From Acephala macrosclerotiorum (Eukaryota > Ascomycota > Leotiomycetes > Helotiales > Mollisiaceae), in the NCBI GenBank assembly GCA_014904845.1, contig MU119462.1:1-64000 (forward strand): a stretch of DNA of 64,000 nt. The letters run 5' to 3'. Position 1 is the stretch's first letter; every line of letters begins with the position of its first letter. The position numbers were made by a program, and so were the translations under genes. Shown one piece after another: positions 14,607 to 25,213 of the stretch. Under the pieces are notes generated by a model that saw nothing but the letters and a program-made list of their open reading frames with translations, searched no databases and was not told the DNA's origin.

Positions 14607-15256
14607 AACGACTCTATGCGTGATTTGAAATGGATTTGGATAGATGGAAGAGCAGTAATGAGGATTGCAGAGCAGATAGGACAAATAGAACAGCTTTATG
14701 TGCTCGAGAAAGGGGCTGCACGTGACCCTCGGAAACTTTTCGGGCAGTTCATGAAGACGTGCTTTGAAATCAATGACGAGAAGGAAGGATTGTATGATGA
14801 TATGAGTTGATTGTGGAGAAAGATGAGATGCAATGGAGAGAGCCATGAATTGATTGCATGTGGTTGAGTGAGGGAAACATAGGATTAGGGTGGTTGTCCC
14901 TTCCCCTTCAAGTAGTATCGCAACTGAGCGAAGAAAATGATCACGACCCTCAAAACACATGCGAAAAGATTTGAAATTCGCTGCACCCTAGAAAAAGCTT
15001 CAGCATGTCATCCTGAACGCTTAAAGCGTCATGCGAAGTATCTCATGCTTCTGAGAAGCTTCCAATACTTGATATGTGTAGCACAGGGGTCTCTCTACTC
15101 ATATGACAGCAGGATTTCTCGAGACAATTGATCGCTGTTTCATTTCTCATAAAAATGTAAGTGCCGCTAAAACCCCTCAGTTACTAATGCTTTTTGCAAT
15201 ATGCTGATTTTCTAGCAGCCCAGACTGTTGAAAGCTAAGTCCTAAAAACTACCAGA
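14607..15256. other. Intergenic, no gene seen
   Basis: This lies between the start of the NTF2-like gene and the end of the phosphoserine aminotransferase gene. It probably holds the promoter of the former and the 3' UTR of the latter. Frames here are short and show no family resemblance. Confidence 0.5.
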
Positions 15257-16702
15257 TTATTTCGGCCCTTCAGCATACTTCTCAATGTACTTCGCTAATT
15301 GCTCAGCACCCTCCAAAGATATAGAGTTGTAATTACTGGCGCGGATACCACCGACACTTCGATGGCCTTTGAGTCCTGTAAGGCCCTGGTCGGTAGCACC
15401 TTTCAGAAACGTGCGTTCGGAGTCGTCGATACCACTGGCAAGCTACCTAGGTGTTAGTATTCAAGAAATTCCTTAGGGGCCAGAGACATACATGTGTAAC
15501 CCTGAAACAGATGTTCATTCGTGAACGAGCGCTCCTTTCCGGTACAATCTGACATATTAGTATTGTGGAGAGCATGGGGACTCGTCAGAACATACCTTAT
15601 ACGATTCAGGATACTTCTCAAGTGCAGCATAAATTAACTTGGCCTTCTGGTCCGCGATTCTCTGTTGACCATCAACCTTGTCTGGGAAAGTTTCAAGTAG
15701 CTTCTTGAGAACTTGGCCCGCGATGTAGACGCTAGAAAAGTCAGTCTCCGCTTGCTGTTTGCTATGAAAAGAGACTCACTCGAAAATACTGAGAGTGTTG
15801 TAGAGACTGTTGTTCTTCGCGATTGTCCCGTAGTCCAATACAATGGGACCAACTGACAAACCAAGTTTTCGAAGTAGAGCTGGAGCAGGGGCGGCCACCA
15901 CTGGAGGGAGGAGACTCTTCTTGATGATGACAACAGTGACACCAGTGCTTCCCAGATTCTTCTGAGCACCAAAGAAGATGACCGAGAAATTCTTCACAAG
16001 TATCCGTCGTGACAGAATATTTGATGACATATCCGCTACCACAATTGGATCGTCGTCCCCGCCCTTTGGCTCTAAGATCTTCGGGAATCCCGGAAATTCG
16101 ACACCGTCCACTGTCTCATTATCGCAGTAATATACCATCGCCGGGTTTTTGGACAGCTTCCACGTTGACTCTTCAGGAATCTTTCCAAATCTTCCATCAT
16201 TAATATGTCTCGCATCTGCTGCCACATTGACGTGTTCGAAACCGATCAATCGTGCTGCCTCTTGGCTAGCTTTCAGTGACCACGATCCGGTGACGAGATA
16301 GTCGATTTTGAGCTCCTCATCTACTGCCTTTTGCATCTTTTCGACGAGTTCATCTTCCGGAAACACTTGTCCCTCTGGAACGTTCAACTCCTTCAGGAGC
16401 CTTTCCTTGCGGCGTGCTACCCAAACATTTACCAAGTTGTAGACCGTGGCAGAAAACTCTCCACTTCCACCGCCTTGCATGAACAGGATCTCGTAGTCAT
16501 CCGGAACATCCAGGTACTTTGCAAGATCTTCTTTGGCAGAATTTAAGATGCTAGTCGCAATATCTGATCGATGGGAGTGTTCTGCCAGTCCCAGCCCAGT
16601 ATCATTGTAGTTGACCAACGATCGTGCGGCGGTTTCCAGAACACTGGTTGGCAGCAAAGCTGGCCCTGCACCGAAATATGTGACTTGATTTCGAGTAGGC
16701 AT
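15257..16702 (-). CDS. SER1: Phosphoserine aminotransferase
   Basis: This is a PLP-dependent aminotransferase that converts 3-phosphohydroxypyruvate and glutamate to phosphoserine in cytosolic serine biosynthesis. Exons are 16702-15780, 15731-15596, 15548-15492 and 15442-15257; they sum to 1302 bases (433 residues), the usual family length. Introns of 47-49 bases have donors GTGAGT, GTATGT and GTATGT, and the last has a TACTAAC branch site. Visible family landmarks are the N-terminal FGAGPALLPTSVL, the cofactor loop FMQGGGSGEFSATVYN, FFGAQKNLGSTGVTVV containing the PLP-binding lysine, and the C-terminal KGHRSVGGIRASNYN that binds the substrate phosphate. The gene appears intact. Its start faces that of the SDR gene across a 700-base intergenic region that carries a possible general-control site. 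Confidence 0.95.
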
Positions 16703-17401
16703 ATCGGGTACTTGATAGAGGCGAGGTCTTTCCTACTTGTTCTGAGACCAAGGTATTTGGTGAAAGTATAAAGCTCGTTGGAGTGGAGAATCGAGTTTGG
16801 GTGGTAGGGTGCAAACACTGTTGCTGCGTTTGGGAAAGATTGCTTTCGCCCGAAAGGGTTTAGGACTCGAACTCGGGCTTGGACTTCAACAAGATCTGAA
16901 GAGGCAGGTTAACCCAGTTAATCCAAACACTTTCGAGAGCATTGTGGTAGTAGCATCTTCCGATTGCGGAGAGGTGGTATGGATGCGTGTCATGAATCAA
17001 TGATGTGATGAATGTGGTATGTGGGTGAAAAACATAACTTACAACTTCAATTGGCCTTACCGCAGCTTCCAGTCGTTACTTCCTTTGCTGTGAAAGAAAA
17101 GAGAAGGAGTCTAGGAAGGAAGTGTATTTTTATGTGAGTCAAGAGAGAAGGCGCCGACTTCCCCAGATTCTTCGGTGGGATGTTTAGCGTCCTCCTTAGC
17201 GTCCATGACCCCTGTCAATCTCCTGCAGCCCCAGGACACTCACTGCCAGCCTCGCAATTAATTGCCGAAGTTTCTTCAACCCTCACTCTCAGCCTCGTGA
17301 TTCTTCCAAGCCCTATATTGCTGTCATTTATGGTCGGGATGTTGGTGATGCTCTACGTGGACGATTGATGTGCTGACGGAAGAGTGAGAGTCAGAGTCAA
17401 C
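16703..17401. promoter_or_regulatory. Divergent promoter region, serC/SDR
   Basis: These 700 bases separate two genes transcribed away from each other and should contain both promoters. No convincing ORF lies inside. A TGAGTCA heptamer at 17135-17141 matches the Gcn4/Cpc1 site, and CT/GA-rich tracts near 17090-17160 are typical of fungal promoters. Confidence 0.45.
17135..17141. promoter_or_regulatory. Possible Gcn4/Cpc1 binding site
   Basis: TGAGTCA is the reverse complement of TGACTCA, the core recognised by the bZIP regulator of amino-acid synthesis (Gcn4 in yeast, CPC1/CpcA in filamentous fungi). It lies about 430 bases upstream of the phosphoserine aminotransferase start. A seven-base match is weak evidence on its own. 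Confidence 0.3.
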
Positions 17402-18643
17402 ATGGCCGAGCGTAAGATGTCAGAGGCGGGTCCTTCTGCTAAGGTGCAGATACCTGCTGCTTCATTTCGTATGTCGTCAGAACAATAGTGTCTAGAACTC
17501 TGCTGACCATACATAGCTACGCATAACTCTCCTCGAGTGTGGTTCCTGACTTCCTCGCTGTCTCCGCTGGCGGTGAGGTTGATCAGACTCCTCCTCGCAC
17601 ATGGCGACTACGTTGCAGCGGGCCTACCACCGGCGGAGATGGCAGACGAGGACCGGAATGCCGAATACAGAGAGTTGATAAATGAGTGCAGAAGTGGGAG
17701 GAAAGACCGAGAAGGTTGGAAGGATAGGATACGTGGCATAAGATGTGATGGCAGAATAATGGGTCAATGCGGTGCTGCTGTGGCAGAAGCGGTTGAGACA
17801 TTTGGGCGCATTGACATTCTGTTATGCTGCACATCAGAAGGTACGAACATCTGTAGCACTTTCTGCAATCATGTCTAACTTCGGATAGCTGTCGTTGGCA
17901 CCGTGGAAGAGCTCTCCACCTCTACTGCTACACAGAACCTCGTTCGAGACCAATTCGAAATCATATTCTTCAGCCAGGTCAACTTCATCAAAGCGACCCT
18001 TCCGCTCCTTCGAGAAAAACACAATGGGCACATCATCATTCTCACCAACATAGGCGGGCATATAGGGACACCAGGAATGCCGATGTACTGTGCCTCAACT
18101 TGGGCATTGGAAGGATACTGCGATTCCTTGGCATACGAAATCGCACCGTTCAACATTAAGTTGACAATCGTGCAACCAAATAAGGAGATCACCGTCCTAA
18201 CCAACAAAATAACTTTCGCTCCTCAGCTACCCCAGTACGAGAGTTCCATCAACCCAGCACCAGGATTGAGAGATATCCTAACAAATGTCGTCAACATGCA
18301 CCCAGACACTCGAATAGACGGAGCAAAAGATGACGGGAAAGAGAAAATCGTATCGAGATACCCAAAATTACCAAGTGATGCACGGGATAAGTTGGTTCTA
18401 GAAACAGTTCATGCTTTGACCGCGATAGGAGGACACGAGAACCCTCCAGCTCGACACATTGTAGGATATGAGGGAGTAACATCAGTAAAAGAGAAGCTGA
18501 AGACAGTGAGTGAGGAGCTGGAAGATTTTGTGGAAGTCAGCTGTGCTGTGGATATATTCAAGAGCGAGGTTGGGAGAGCGGCTCTCACAGGGCCAAAGGT
18601 GGATACCAATGCCGCGTCAACTTTAGTAGGTCCATCAACATGA
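17402..18643 (+). CDS. Atypical short-chain dehydrogenase/reductase
   Basis: Exons 17402-17468, 17517-17840 and 17889-18643 sum to 1146 bases (381 residues). Introns are GT-AG (GTATGT; GTACGA). The Rossmann pattern is visible as VWFLTSS near residue 30, then RIDILLCC, then the helix-strand HNGHIIILTNIGGHIGTPG and MYCASTWALEGYCDSLAYE. The chain is longer than the usual 250-residue SDR, with about 110 extra residues at the C-terminus. Two key elements look altered: the TGxxxGxG loop reads TSSLSPLA, and the catalytic YxxxK reads YCAST, so the lysine is replaced by threonine. The protein may bind a nucleotide poorly or have a non-catalytic role; related fungal proteins may share the change. No substrate is inferred. 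Confidence 0.8.
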
Positions 18644-18780
18644 TCACTGTGCAGAAATTCATGGAATACTTTAAAGTTCAAAAGTTTCGAGTATCCTATA
18701 ACGTGAAGGACATTCATATTTGAAACGCGCACGCTGGAGTTCTGGCTTTCAGCTTACACTTGCATACCAATCACTAGCGG

Positions 18781-18860
18781 TCTCAATCGAATTCTAAATG
18801 TTCCATGAATCCTAGTACATTCTGGTGAGATTCACATAAAGAAACTTTTGAACTAGCACG
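18781..18860. repeat. Imperfect repeat, unit 1
   Basis: The core ttccatgaatcctagtacat followed by tctggtg matches units 2 and 3 downstream in the same orientation. This is the shortest and most diverged of the three. All lie in the space between the SDR gene and the NRPS-like pseudogene. Confidence 0.5.
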
Positions 18861-18879
18861 GCCATGTCCCTCGTAGCGT

Positions 18880-19030
18880 GTTTCAATGGAATATTGAATG
18901 CTCCACACCTTCTAGTATACTCTGGTGCTATGTGAAAGCCCGAAATCAACCATTTCACATTGCAGTGACCATCTACTGCCAGTATATGAAGTCTATACCA
19001 CAGTTCAAAAGACCCGGAAAGACAAGGACA
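18880..19030. repeat. Imperfect repeat, unit 2
   Basis: It begins with aatattgaatg and ctccacaccttctagta, then ctctggtg, and continues through a cattgcagtgacc block to a segment around 18986-19025 that also has a counterpart in unit 3. The repeat unit is therefore about 150-170 bases. Confidence 0.5.
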
Positions 19031-19269
19031 ATGCAGCTGAGTTCCATGCAACCACGCTTAGATACCACACTACATACCAATGCTCTGACAACCTTGGCAA
19101 GTCTATCGGCGTGATCGCTACCCCATAGGGTCCAGGCAGGGGGTGTAAGAATCTGTAATTTACAATAACTCGAAATCAGGAACTTGAATGTCCCGCAACA
19201 TGAGGGGCATCAAAAAATGGAACGCATGTGCTAAAACTGGCAATTTTCCAGCTCGCAAATAGAGATCGT

Positions 19270-19445
19270 CAACGTATTCCAGTCAAATATTGAATGTTCC
19301 ACAATTTCTGGTACATTCTGGTGATGCATTAAGGTCAAATGAAAAGTTTCTCAAATCAACGTTTTTGCATTGCGGTGACTACGTATTGCCCAGAGGTCAA
19401 ATCTAGTCTACGGTATGGACTCCTAAAGAACCAGAAAAGGTCCCT
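19270..19445. repeat. Imperfect repeat, unit 3
   Basis: It carries aaatattgaatgttccacaa, tggtacattctggtg, a cattgcggtgac block and a final segment near 19411-19440, in the same order as unit 2. It has no ORF. Whether this is a tandem duplication or a family of small dispersed elements cannot be told from one locus. Confidence 0.5.
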
Positions 19446-19528
19446 AAAAGAATCAGGAAATCAGGGACAATGCCCAAAGTAGAAAGAAATCTAGGTGAAC
19501 CACCCATGAAAAGAGCCACGCAAACTAT

Positions 19529-22500
19529 CTAGACACCACGAGCCTCCATAGCAGCCTCGAAAACACCCCAGAAACCCTGAAGATTAGGAGGGCTAATGAG
19601 GGTGCGGTGAGTTCCTTCGACTTCATGATACTTGACATCCTCAACGTACTCGTCCCACTTCGAGATATGACCATCAAGCCACTCCTTGATAGTAGTGGCC
19701 TTAACCAAACCAACCAACGGACCGGTGTAGAAGACATCCATGACCCCAACCTTGCCCTTAGGGTCCCACTCCGCAACGCATTTCTTGAGATGCAGCGCAA
19801 GAGTAGCCGACAAAGGAATAGGGGCCATTTGGTTGAATTTGGCGGATGGCGACCAGGTAGCATTGGACAACTTCGTCGAAGGTGTTGTGGTAGGATTCAC
19901 CGTTGAAGCCCTTTGCTCGGAGAGCATAGACGGGGCGGTCCTTAAAATGTCTGCTGATATTGAGGAAGACAAGGACTTCGCCGACACCAGGGTGGAAGAA
20001 GAACACGGGCGGCTTGGTGCAGTTGCCTGTATTTGGGTTGAGGAGGACGACAGGGTTGTAAGGAACCAACTCGTTCATTTGAATGCCCTCAGGAAACTGC
20101 GACTTTTCAAGGGAGAGTTCGTTGATAAGGAGTTGATCCAGAGAAGGCATCAATTTCTCCAAGGCACCGGCGAGATCTGAGAGGGTTGGGTTGCTGAAGA
20201 AGGTCGTAATTTGAATGTCCCTGATACCAAGAGACTTTTGAAGACCCACCTTGATACCCAGGATATCCAGTGAACTGATACCAAGGCTGAATAGGTCATC
20301 ATTGATGCCCACTGAATGTCCCGCAGCACCAAAACGATCACTGAAAATGGCCAGAACAGCCTACTCAGCCAATGTCACAGTTGGCTGGTACATGGTGACT
20401 GGCAGGTTGTCTTGCATGTACTTGTCAAAGTCCCCAGCCTCGAAGGACATCTTAATCTTGGATCTAGGAAGCTTGCCAAGCGATGACTTTTCTAGGTCAC
20501 CCTCACTCACTGGTACAATCTTGTATGGCCGGACGCCACAGTACATGAAAACCGCCTTGGATATGGCTGTGGCCGAAAGAACTCGGGTAGCTGGGTCATT
20601 GAAGCCTTCTTGTGGGAGGTAGACGATGACCAACGACTCAGTATGGAAGCTATCGACACGGATGCCAAAAGCAACTGTAAATGTTGGTGTGACACCGGGG
20701 ATGGCTGCATCCTCAATGGCGCCTTCGATTCCCTGAGGCGGATGGCAAATCCTATTTCAATGTTAGTCTGGACATTTAAGGATCCTTGGATGCTGGAGCA
20801 CATACGCATTGATAACAACCATGTCCTTGATGCGACCTTCCAAGTGGAGACGGAAATTCTCATCAAGGCGTCCAAGATCTCCCGTGTGAAACCATCCTTC
20901 CTCATCGAATGCGTCAGCATTAGCAATCTCATTATTAAAATATCCCTCAAAGATCGCAGGGCCACGAAGTAATAACTCTCCCTCCTCAGAGATCTGAATC
21001 TCTGCCCCTTGCATCCCGTACCCAAGACAAGCATATTGATTGTTTTGATAGATGTCGTAAACTGGGCAATCAAATACATTGTAGGTACAGCCAGCGCAGG
21101 TCTCTGTCATTCCGAATGCTGGACGGATGAATGACTCTGGTGCACCGAGTTGTGTGAGAAGAGCCGTCAACTGAGTACAAGTCTTAATGTCGTTCAATTC
21201 GCCGCCGGAAACCAAGGCTCGCAAGCATGATAGATCCAATCCTAAGATAATGTAAGCATAAGTTATTCGAACTTGATCAGAAATATGTTTTTACTGTCAT
21301 CAGCATTCAGTATTACAGACGTATCTGGAATGCTCTTAAGCAAATCACCTAAGAAGAAATTAGGAGCGAATGTGTAAGTAACCCTATGGTCGTGGATGCG
21401 CTTGAGGAAGGCAAGAGGATCGGCGACTTCTCCTACAGAAACCATGATTTGATTGGCACCGAGGTACATTGCATGCAGATGGATCTCCGCCAGATTGGCA
21501 ACGTGATCCATGCCGGTCCCTGCATGAATAACGTCAGTTTTGTGATGATGAAAGGTTGAGACGTGAATGTCCTGGGAATATTGGGACATGCAAGAGAGTG
21601 CATGCCTTTGTGTGGGAAGGAAGATAGAAGATGGACTTACAACTAAAGAAGACGTCGTTAGGTGTTGTATTGTGAGCCGCACTCTTGCCTTGGACCGAAG
21701 CAATAATCTGAGCACTGGTCAAGCAGACAGCTTTCGCATTACCAGTACTTCCAGAAGTGAGCATAAGGACTGCAAGCTCGTACACACCCTTCGTATGTCC
21801 CTTGGTGAAGACTGACAAGCCATTGTAATCAACAGTATGAAGACGACGTAGTCCGCTGCTTGGATTGGTAGATACCCATTGTGTGCATCCATGAGAAATC
21901 GGTGGAGGGCGATGTTCAAGAATACGATCTCGACTCTTCTGAATTTCGCTAAATGTCCACAACGTTAATTCGTCTAGGTCCTTGCTATCGTCATCGGCAA
22001 ACAAGCCCCTGAGATTGCTGCTGGTAAGAATCAGAGGATTGTTGAGTGTCTCCTTGAGGTTCAGAATCTGCTTCTTTCGTTGTTCCAAGTCGTCTGAGAA
22101 CTTTGTTGCCATGCATGGCACGCCTCCTGCACAAACCACTGCCCAGAACCAACTGAAACACCATAAGTTAGTATCATAATCCAACACAGTTCAATCTCCC
22201 AGCTTGGATGAGACAAGTTAACGTGGTCTGAAAATCAGGAAAATGGATAGATTACTTACTGAATATGATCCAACTGGTTGTCGGTGCAGATCAGCACGAT
22301 CTCTGCGCCGTGCATGTTCATGAGGGCCTCAACGGCATGGGACTCAGTTCTGACATTGTTGAGCAATGTTTTATATGAGATCCATCCCGTTGGGAGCTGG
22401 GGTCTATCATCCTCGGGCTCCTTGCTGTCCTCCGGGTGACCATCCTGCTCGCCTTCTCCAGGCCCCTGGGTCTCCTCTGGTTGTTCCTTGTGATTGAAGG

Positions 22501-22630
22501 CAACATCGTATTTAGAGTACTGCGTAGTATCTCGCTGCCAGCCCTGAGGAAGATTGATGAGCAGGCCGTGTTGCCATTGATTCTCCGCAGCAATTTCGAG
22601 GATCTCACAGAGATTGTTCGGCTCCTCCAT
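19529..22630 (-). pseudogene. NRPS-like A-T-TE synthetase, inactivated
   Basis: The order of domains is adenylation, thiolation, thioesterase, without condensation or reductase domains. This is the layout of the fungal synthetases that dimerise aryl pyruvates (atromentin, terrequinone, aspulvinone and similar). The model starts at 22630, with introns 22259-22153, one after VFFS near 21650, one after NADD near 21285 and one after VVIN near 20805. Visible motifs are LTSGSTGNAKAV (A3), the A-domain RPAFGMTETCAGCTYN and GWFHTGDLGR, DDLFSLGISSLD (phosphopantetheine serine), FFFHPGVGEVLVF (TE start) and FVGYSC (TE nucleophile). Two lesions are clear. An in-frame TAG at 20361-20363 lies before the T domain. 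Near 19795 the frame changes right after the nucleophile serine and jumps to the C-terminal TE part (MDVFY, GTHRTL), so roughly 100 or more residues are missing. The product, if the gene was once active, is unknown. Confidence 0.85.
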
Positions 22631-23890
22631 GTTGAATACAGAACACTGAAATACCAAGAATCTGGCGTTCCAAAGGAGCAAAGAATTGTGCAAAGTTGAT
22701 GGTTGTTCAGGACTGTGGTCGTGGCGTGTCCAGTGGGAGGAATTTTAGATCGCACTTGTGTTTTCGTGCCCAAAGAGCGCAAGATTCGCGAGCCTTGCCA
22801 TTCGGCTCTAGATATGACGTCTTTTCTGCTGCGGCTGGCAATTCACTGACTTGAATTCACCTTTGTTTTTTCCCTGGCTCTCGTCTCGAGCTCAAGAACG
22901 TAGCGAGCCGCTAGTCGAATAGGAGGGATAGACCCCAACATCAAGAGGCTGCCAATGACATGTTGTTGCTCCCTACACCTTGAAAGAGCTGGGCTGAGTC
23001 TAGGATCAGTGCTGCATCGCCTAGTGGCACATGTATATTAGTCTGATATTTTGGTGGTGTTTGAGTGTACTGCCCGCAAAATAGCAACGCCGCTTCCCAA
23101 TGCATGGTAAGGTTCATAAGGAGCGAAAACAGCCAATGCGGGGTAGGGTGGATCGAATCATTTACTGACGTCCGCAATGTCCCGGCCATGCCAGGGCATT
23201 CGTGGTCACTTTCTGATGAAGGAGCACATCTCAGATCCCAAGCCTGGGGCCCAGATCCTGTGGGCGCGAGACTCGGTGAACCCGGGCCCGGGCTGCCCAT
23301 GTTGAGAGAAAAAGTATGAAGGGGTGTTGGAGGATCAAGGTGCAAAAGATTCCTCTTATATCTCTATCGTGCTCTTGGACTTTATGCCTAGGGCCTAGGT
23401 CCTATGAGCATAAGCCTTAGCAGACCCAGGCTCTTGATGCGTTGAGAAAAAGTATATAAGAGTGAAGGGTTATAACAGTGCTGGAAGGTCTTCTTATTCC
23501 CTTCTCGGTCTGCTAGATTGCGCTAGTGCGAACGACCTCTTCCCGAATCCTGAAATGGAAGGAATGAGCTGAGGAAGTGCTCGTTTAAGAAAGTGACGCC
23601 ACTTTTCTTCCCTCAGGATACCAGAAAGGAAGTAACGATTGGAAGGTGTGCTGGTTCGGGGAGATTCTGTGGAAGTTCACGTGCTCCAGCGGTAAGAATA
23701 ATGTAGCTAATTTGGTAGTACTCAGTTTGAGAGTCTTTGGGTAGAGGCTTTGTTCAGCATCTCTGGATCCTTTCGCAGTATTTCCTGGGCGAAATTAGTG
23801 GGGGCAGCGAGAATGTTGTAGTAGCGGTGCTGAAATAGATTTGGGTCTTGTAATAAAAAGTGAAAGATTTCGAAAGTGGAGGCTATCAAA
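22631..23890. other. Intergenic, no gene recognised
   Basis: This is upstream of the NRPS-like pseudogene. A TATA-like aaagtatataagag lies near 23448-23462, and the text around 23305-23350 resembles that around 23445-23515 (gttgag...aaaaagtat, then a pyrimidine-rich tract), suggesting a short duplication. The minus-strand frame at 22941-23345 is low-complexity and not convincing. Confidence 0.35.
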
Positions 23891-24900
23891 CACTTGAAAA
23901 CTCAAAAGTCCGTTCGACGCAGCTTACTGATCGGTGGCTCAACACTGCGGGCTCTGCAAAATATCGTAAGTGTTAGTTGTTGCATTGAATGGCCAATTGA
24001 AGGTTTAACGGGATCGCCGAGATAGCTCATACCTGCTGCAATTGTATCCTTCCGTTTTGGTTCATGCTGGATCATGCCCTTGAGGTCTGACCACTCATAT
24101 GGATTGATTGTTGTAACATTGCTTTTCTACCTTTGTCAATCTCGACATTGCGTAACCTGGCAGAGTGGAATATCGTCGATTTCGTCCGTCCAGAGGCTCA
24201 TTTCTTCGTTGGCTAGAGAATGTTGAAGTAGGTCAAGTGCGGCCATTTTCTCTTCGAAAAAAGTCGGATCTCGTCAGAGGGCTAGAACCACTGTGCCTAG
24301 ATGACCCTTAATAGCGCTTGGTATATTCTAGTTCCATATCTAGCGCGGCTAGCACACGCTCAATGGGCGCGGAGGCCCTGGAAGGCATGGTACTTTTCGA
24401 ATTGCTCGCGAGTTCATCGAGTGCTCGAGTGTGATGGCCAAACAACCCAGACTTGGTAAAGGGCTTTCAATCTTATCGAATTCAGTCTGGCTCAAAGGCT
24501 TAGGGACTCTTGCTTCACTCCACCCATGGTTGGTCTCTCACGTGTCCGCCGCAATGAGTAGACGAACCAATCTCCGATGATGTGAAGCTCGTTGTGTACG
24601 TGAGAATTGATCTTTCGCCGACTGAAGCTTGGAAGTTGGCGATTGCAGATACGGGGAGAGGACTCGAGGCTGTTCGAGGGTCGTTGCTTTGTTAAACTGC
24701 TCTGCTTGACAGATTAGCACTGCCCCCTCTCTCCCTTTGAAGACTTGAAGAGATGCTCCGTCTTGCCAATTCCTAGCGCAAGGAATCAAAGAAAGATATA
24801 CTGAACTGGGTTTGAAAGAGGATACGCACCTCTGGTACTTGAAGCTTTGAAGCAAGCGTGATGATTCCGTGGCTGTTGGGTTCGTGTGAGCTGGTTGGGA
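23891..24900 (-). pseudogene. Degenerate gene of unknown family
   Basis: Protein-like segments follow one another in the same direction but in different frames. Around 24835-24545 there is a frame with ASLQVFKGREGAVLICQAEQ. Around 24440-24311 a frame contains GLFGHHTRALDELASNSKS and VLAALDMELEYTKRY, ending in TAA at 24308-24310. Around 24260-24190 a frame has EEKMAALDLLQHSLANEEM and LWTDEIDDIPLCQ. Around 24165-24035 a frame has NNPYEWSDLKGMIQHEPKRK. The second and third pieces are separated by a one-base shift within a run of six T (near 24263). The TAA could be a former CAA. I do not recognise the family; the boundaries are approximate. Confidence 0.45.
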
Positions 24901-25213
24901 GGGAGCTCTCGTTGTCTAAGACTAGGTGCTTCAAGATCTCCCGTAAAGTCATAGATCAACGACCGCTACTCTTCTTAGGCATGCCTCATAGATAAAGAAT
25001 TAAAAGTACGAAGATTGAAAGTAATTTTCTGAGGTGTCAACGCATCTGACGACGCCGGAGAAAGATAATGGTGGTTTCGTCGCCATGATCCTCGCTAGCT
25101 CAAAAGTCTTCCCCACGCAAGCGAGAGGTACAGCACAAAAGAAGTCAAACTACCTCAATCACCACTGTCAACCAACTAGGAACCTCGAAGTAATTGCCAA
25201 CAATAGCTTCGCC

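Noticed and set aside
22941..23345. 134-residue minus-strand frame rich in Pro, Ser and Gly
   Set aside because: Low complexity, no recognisable domain, and it spans a probable promoter region.
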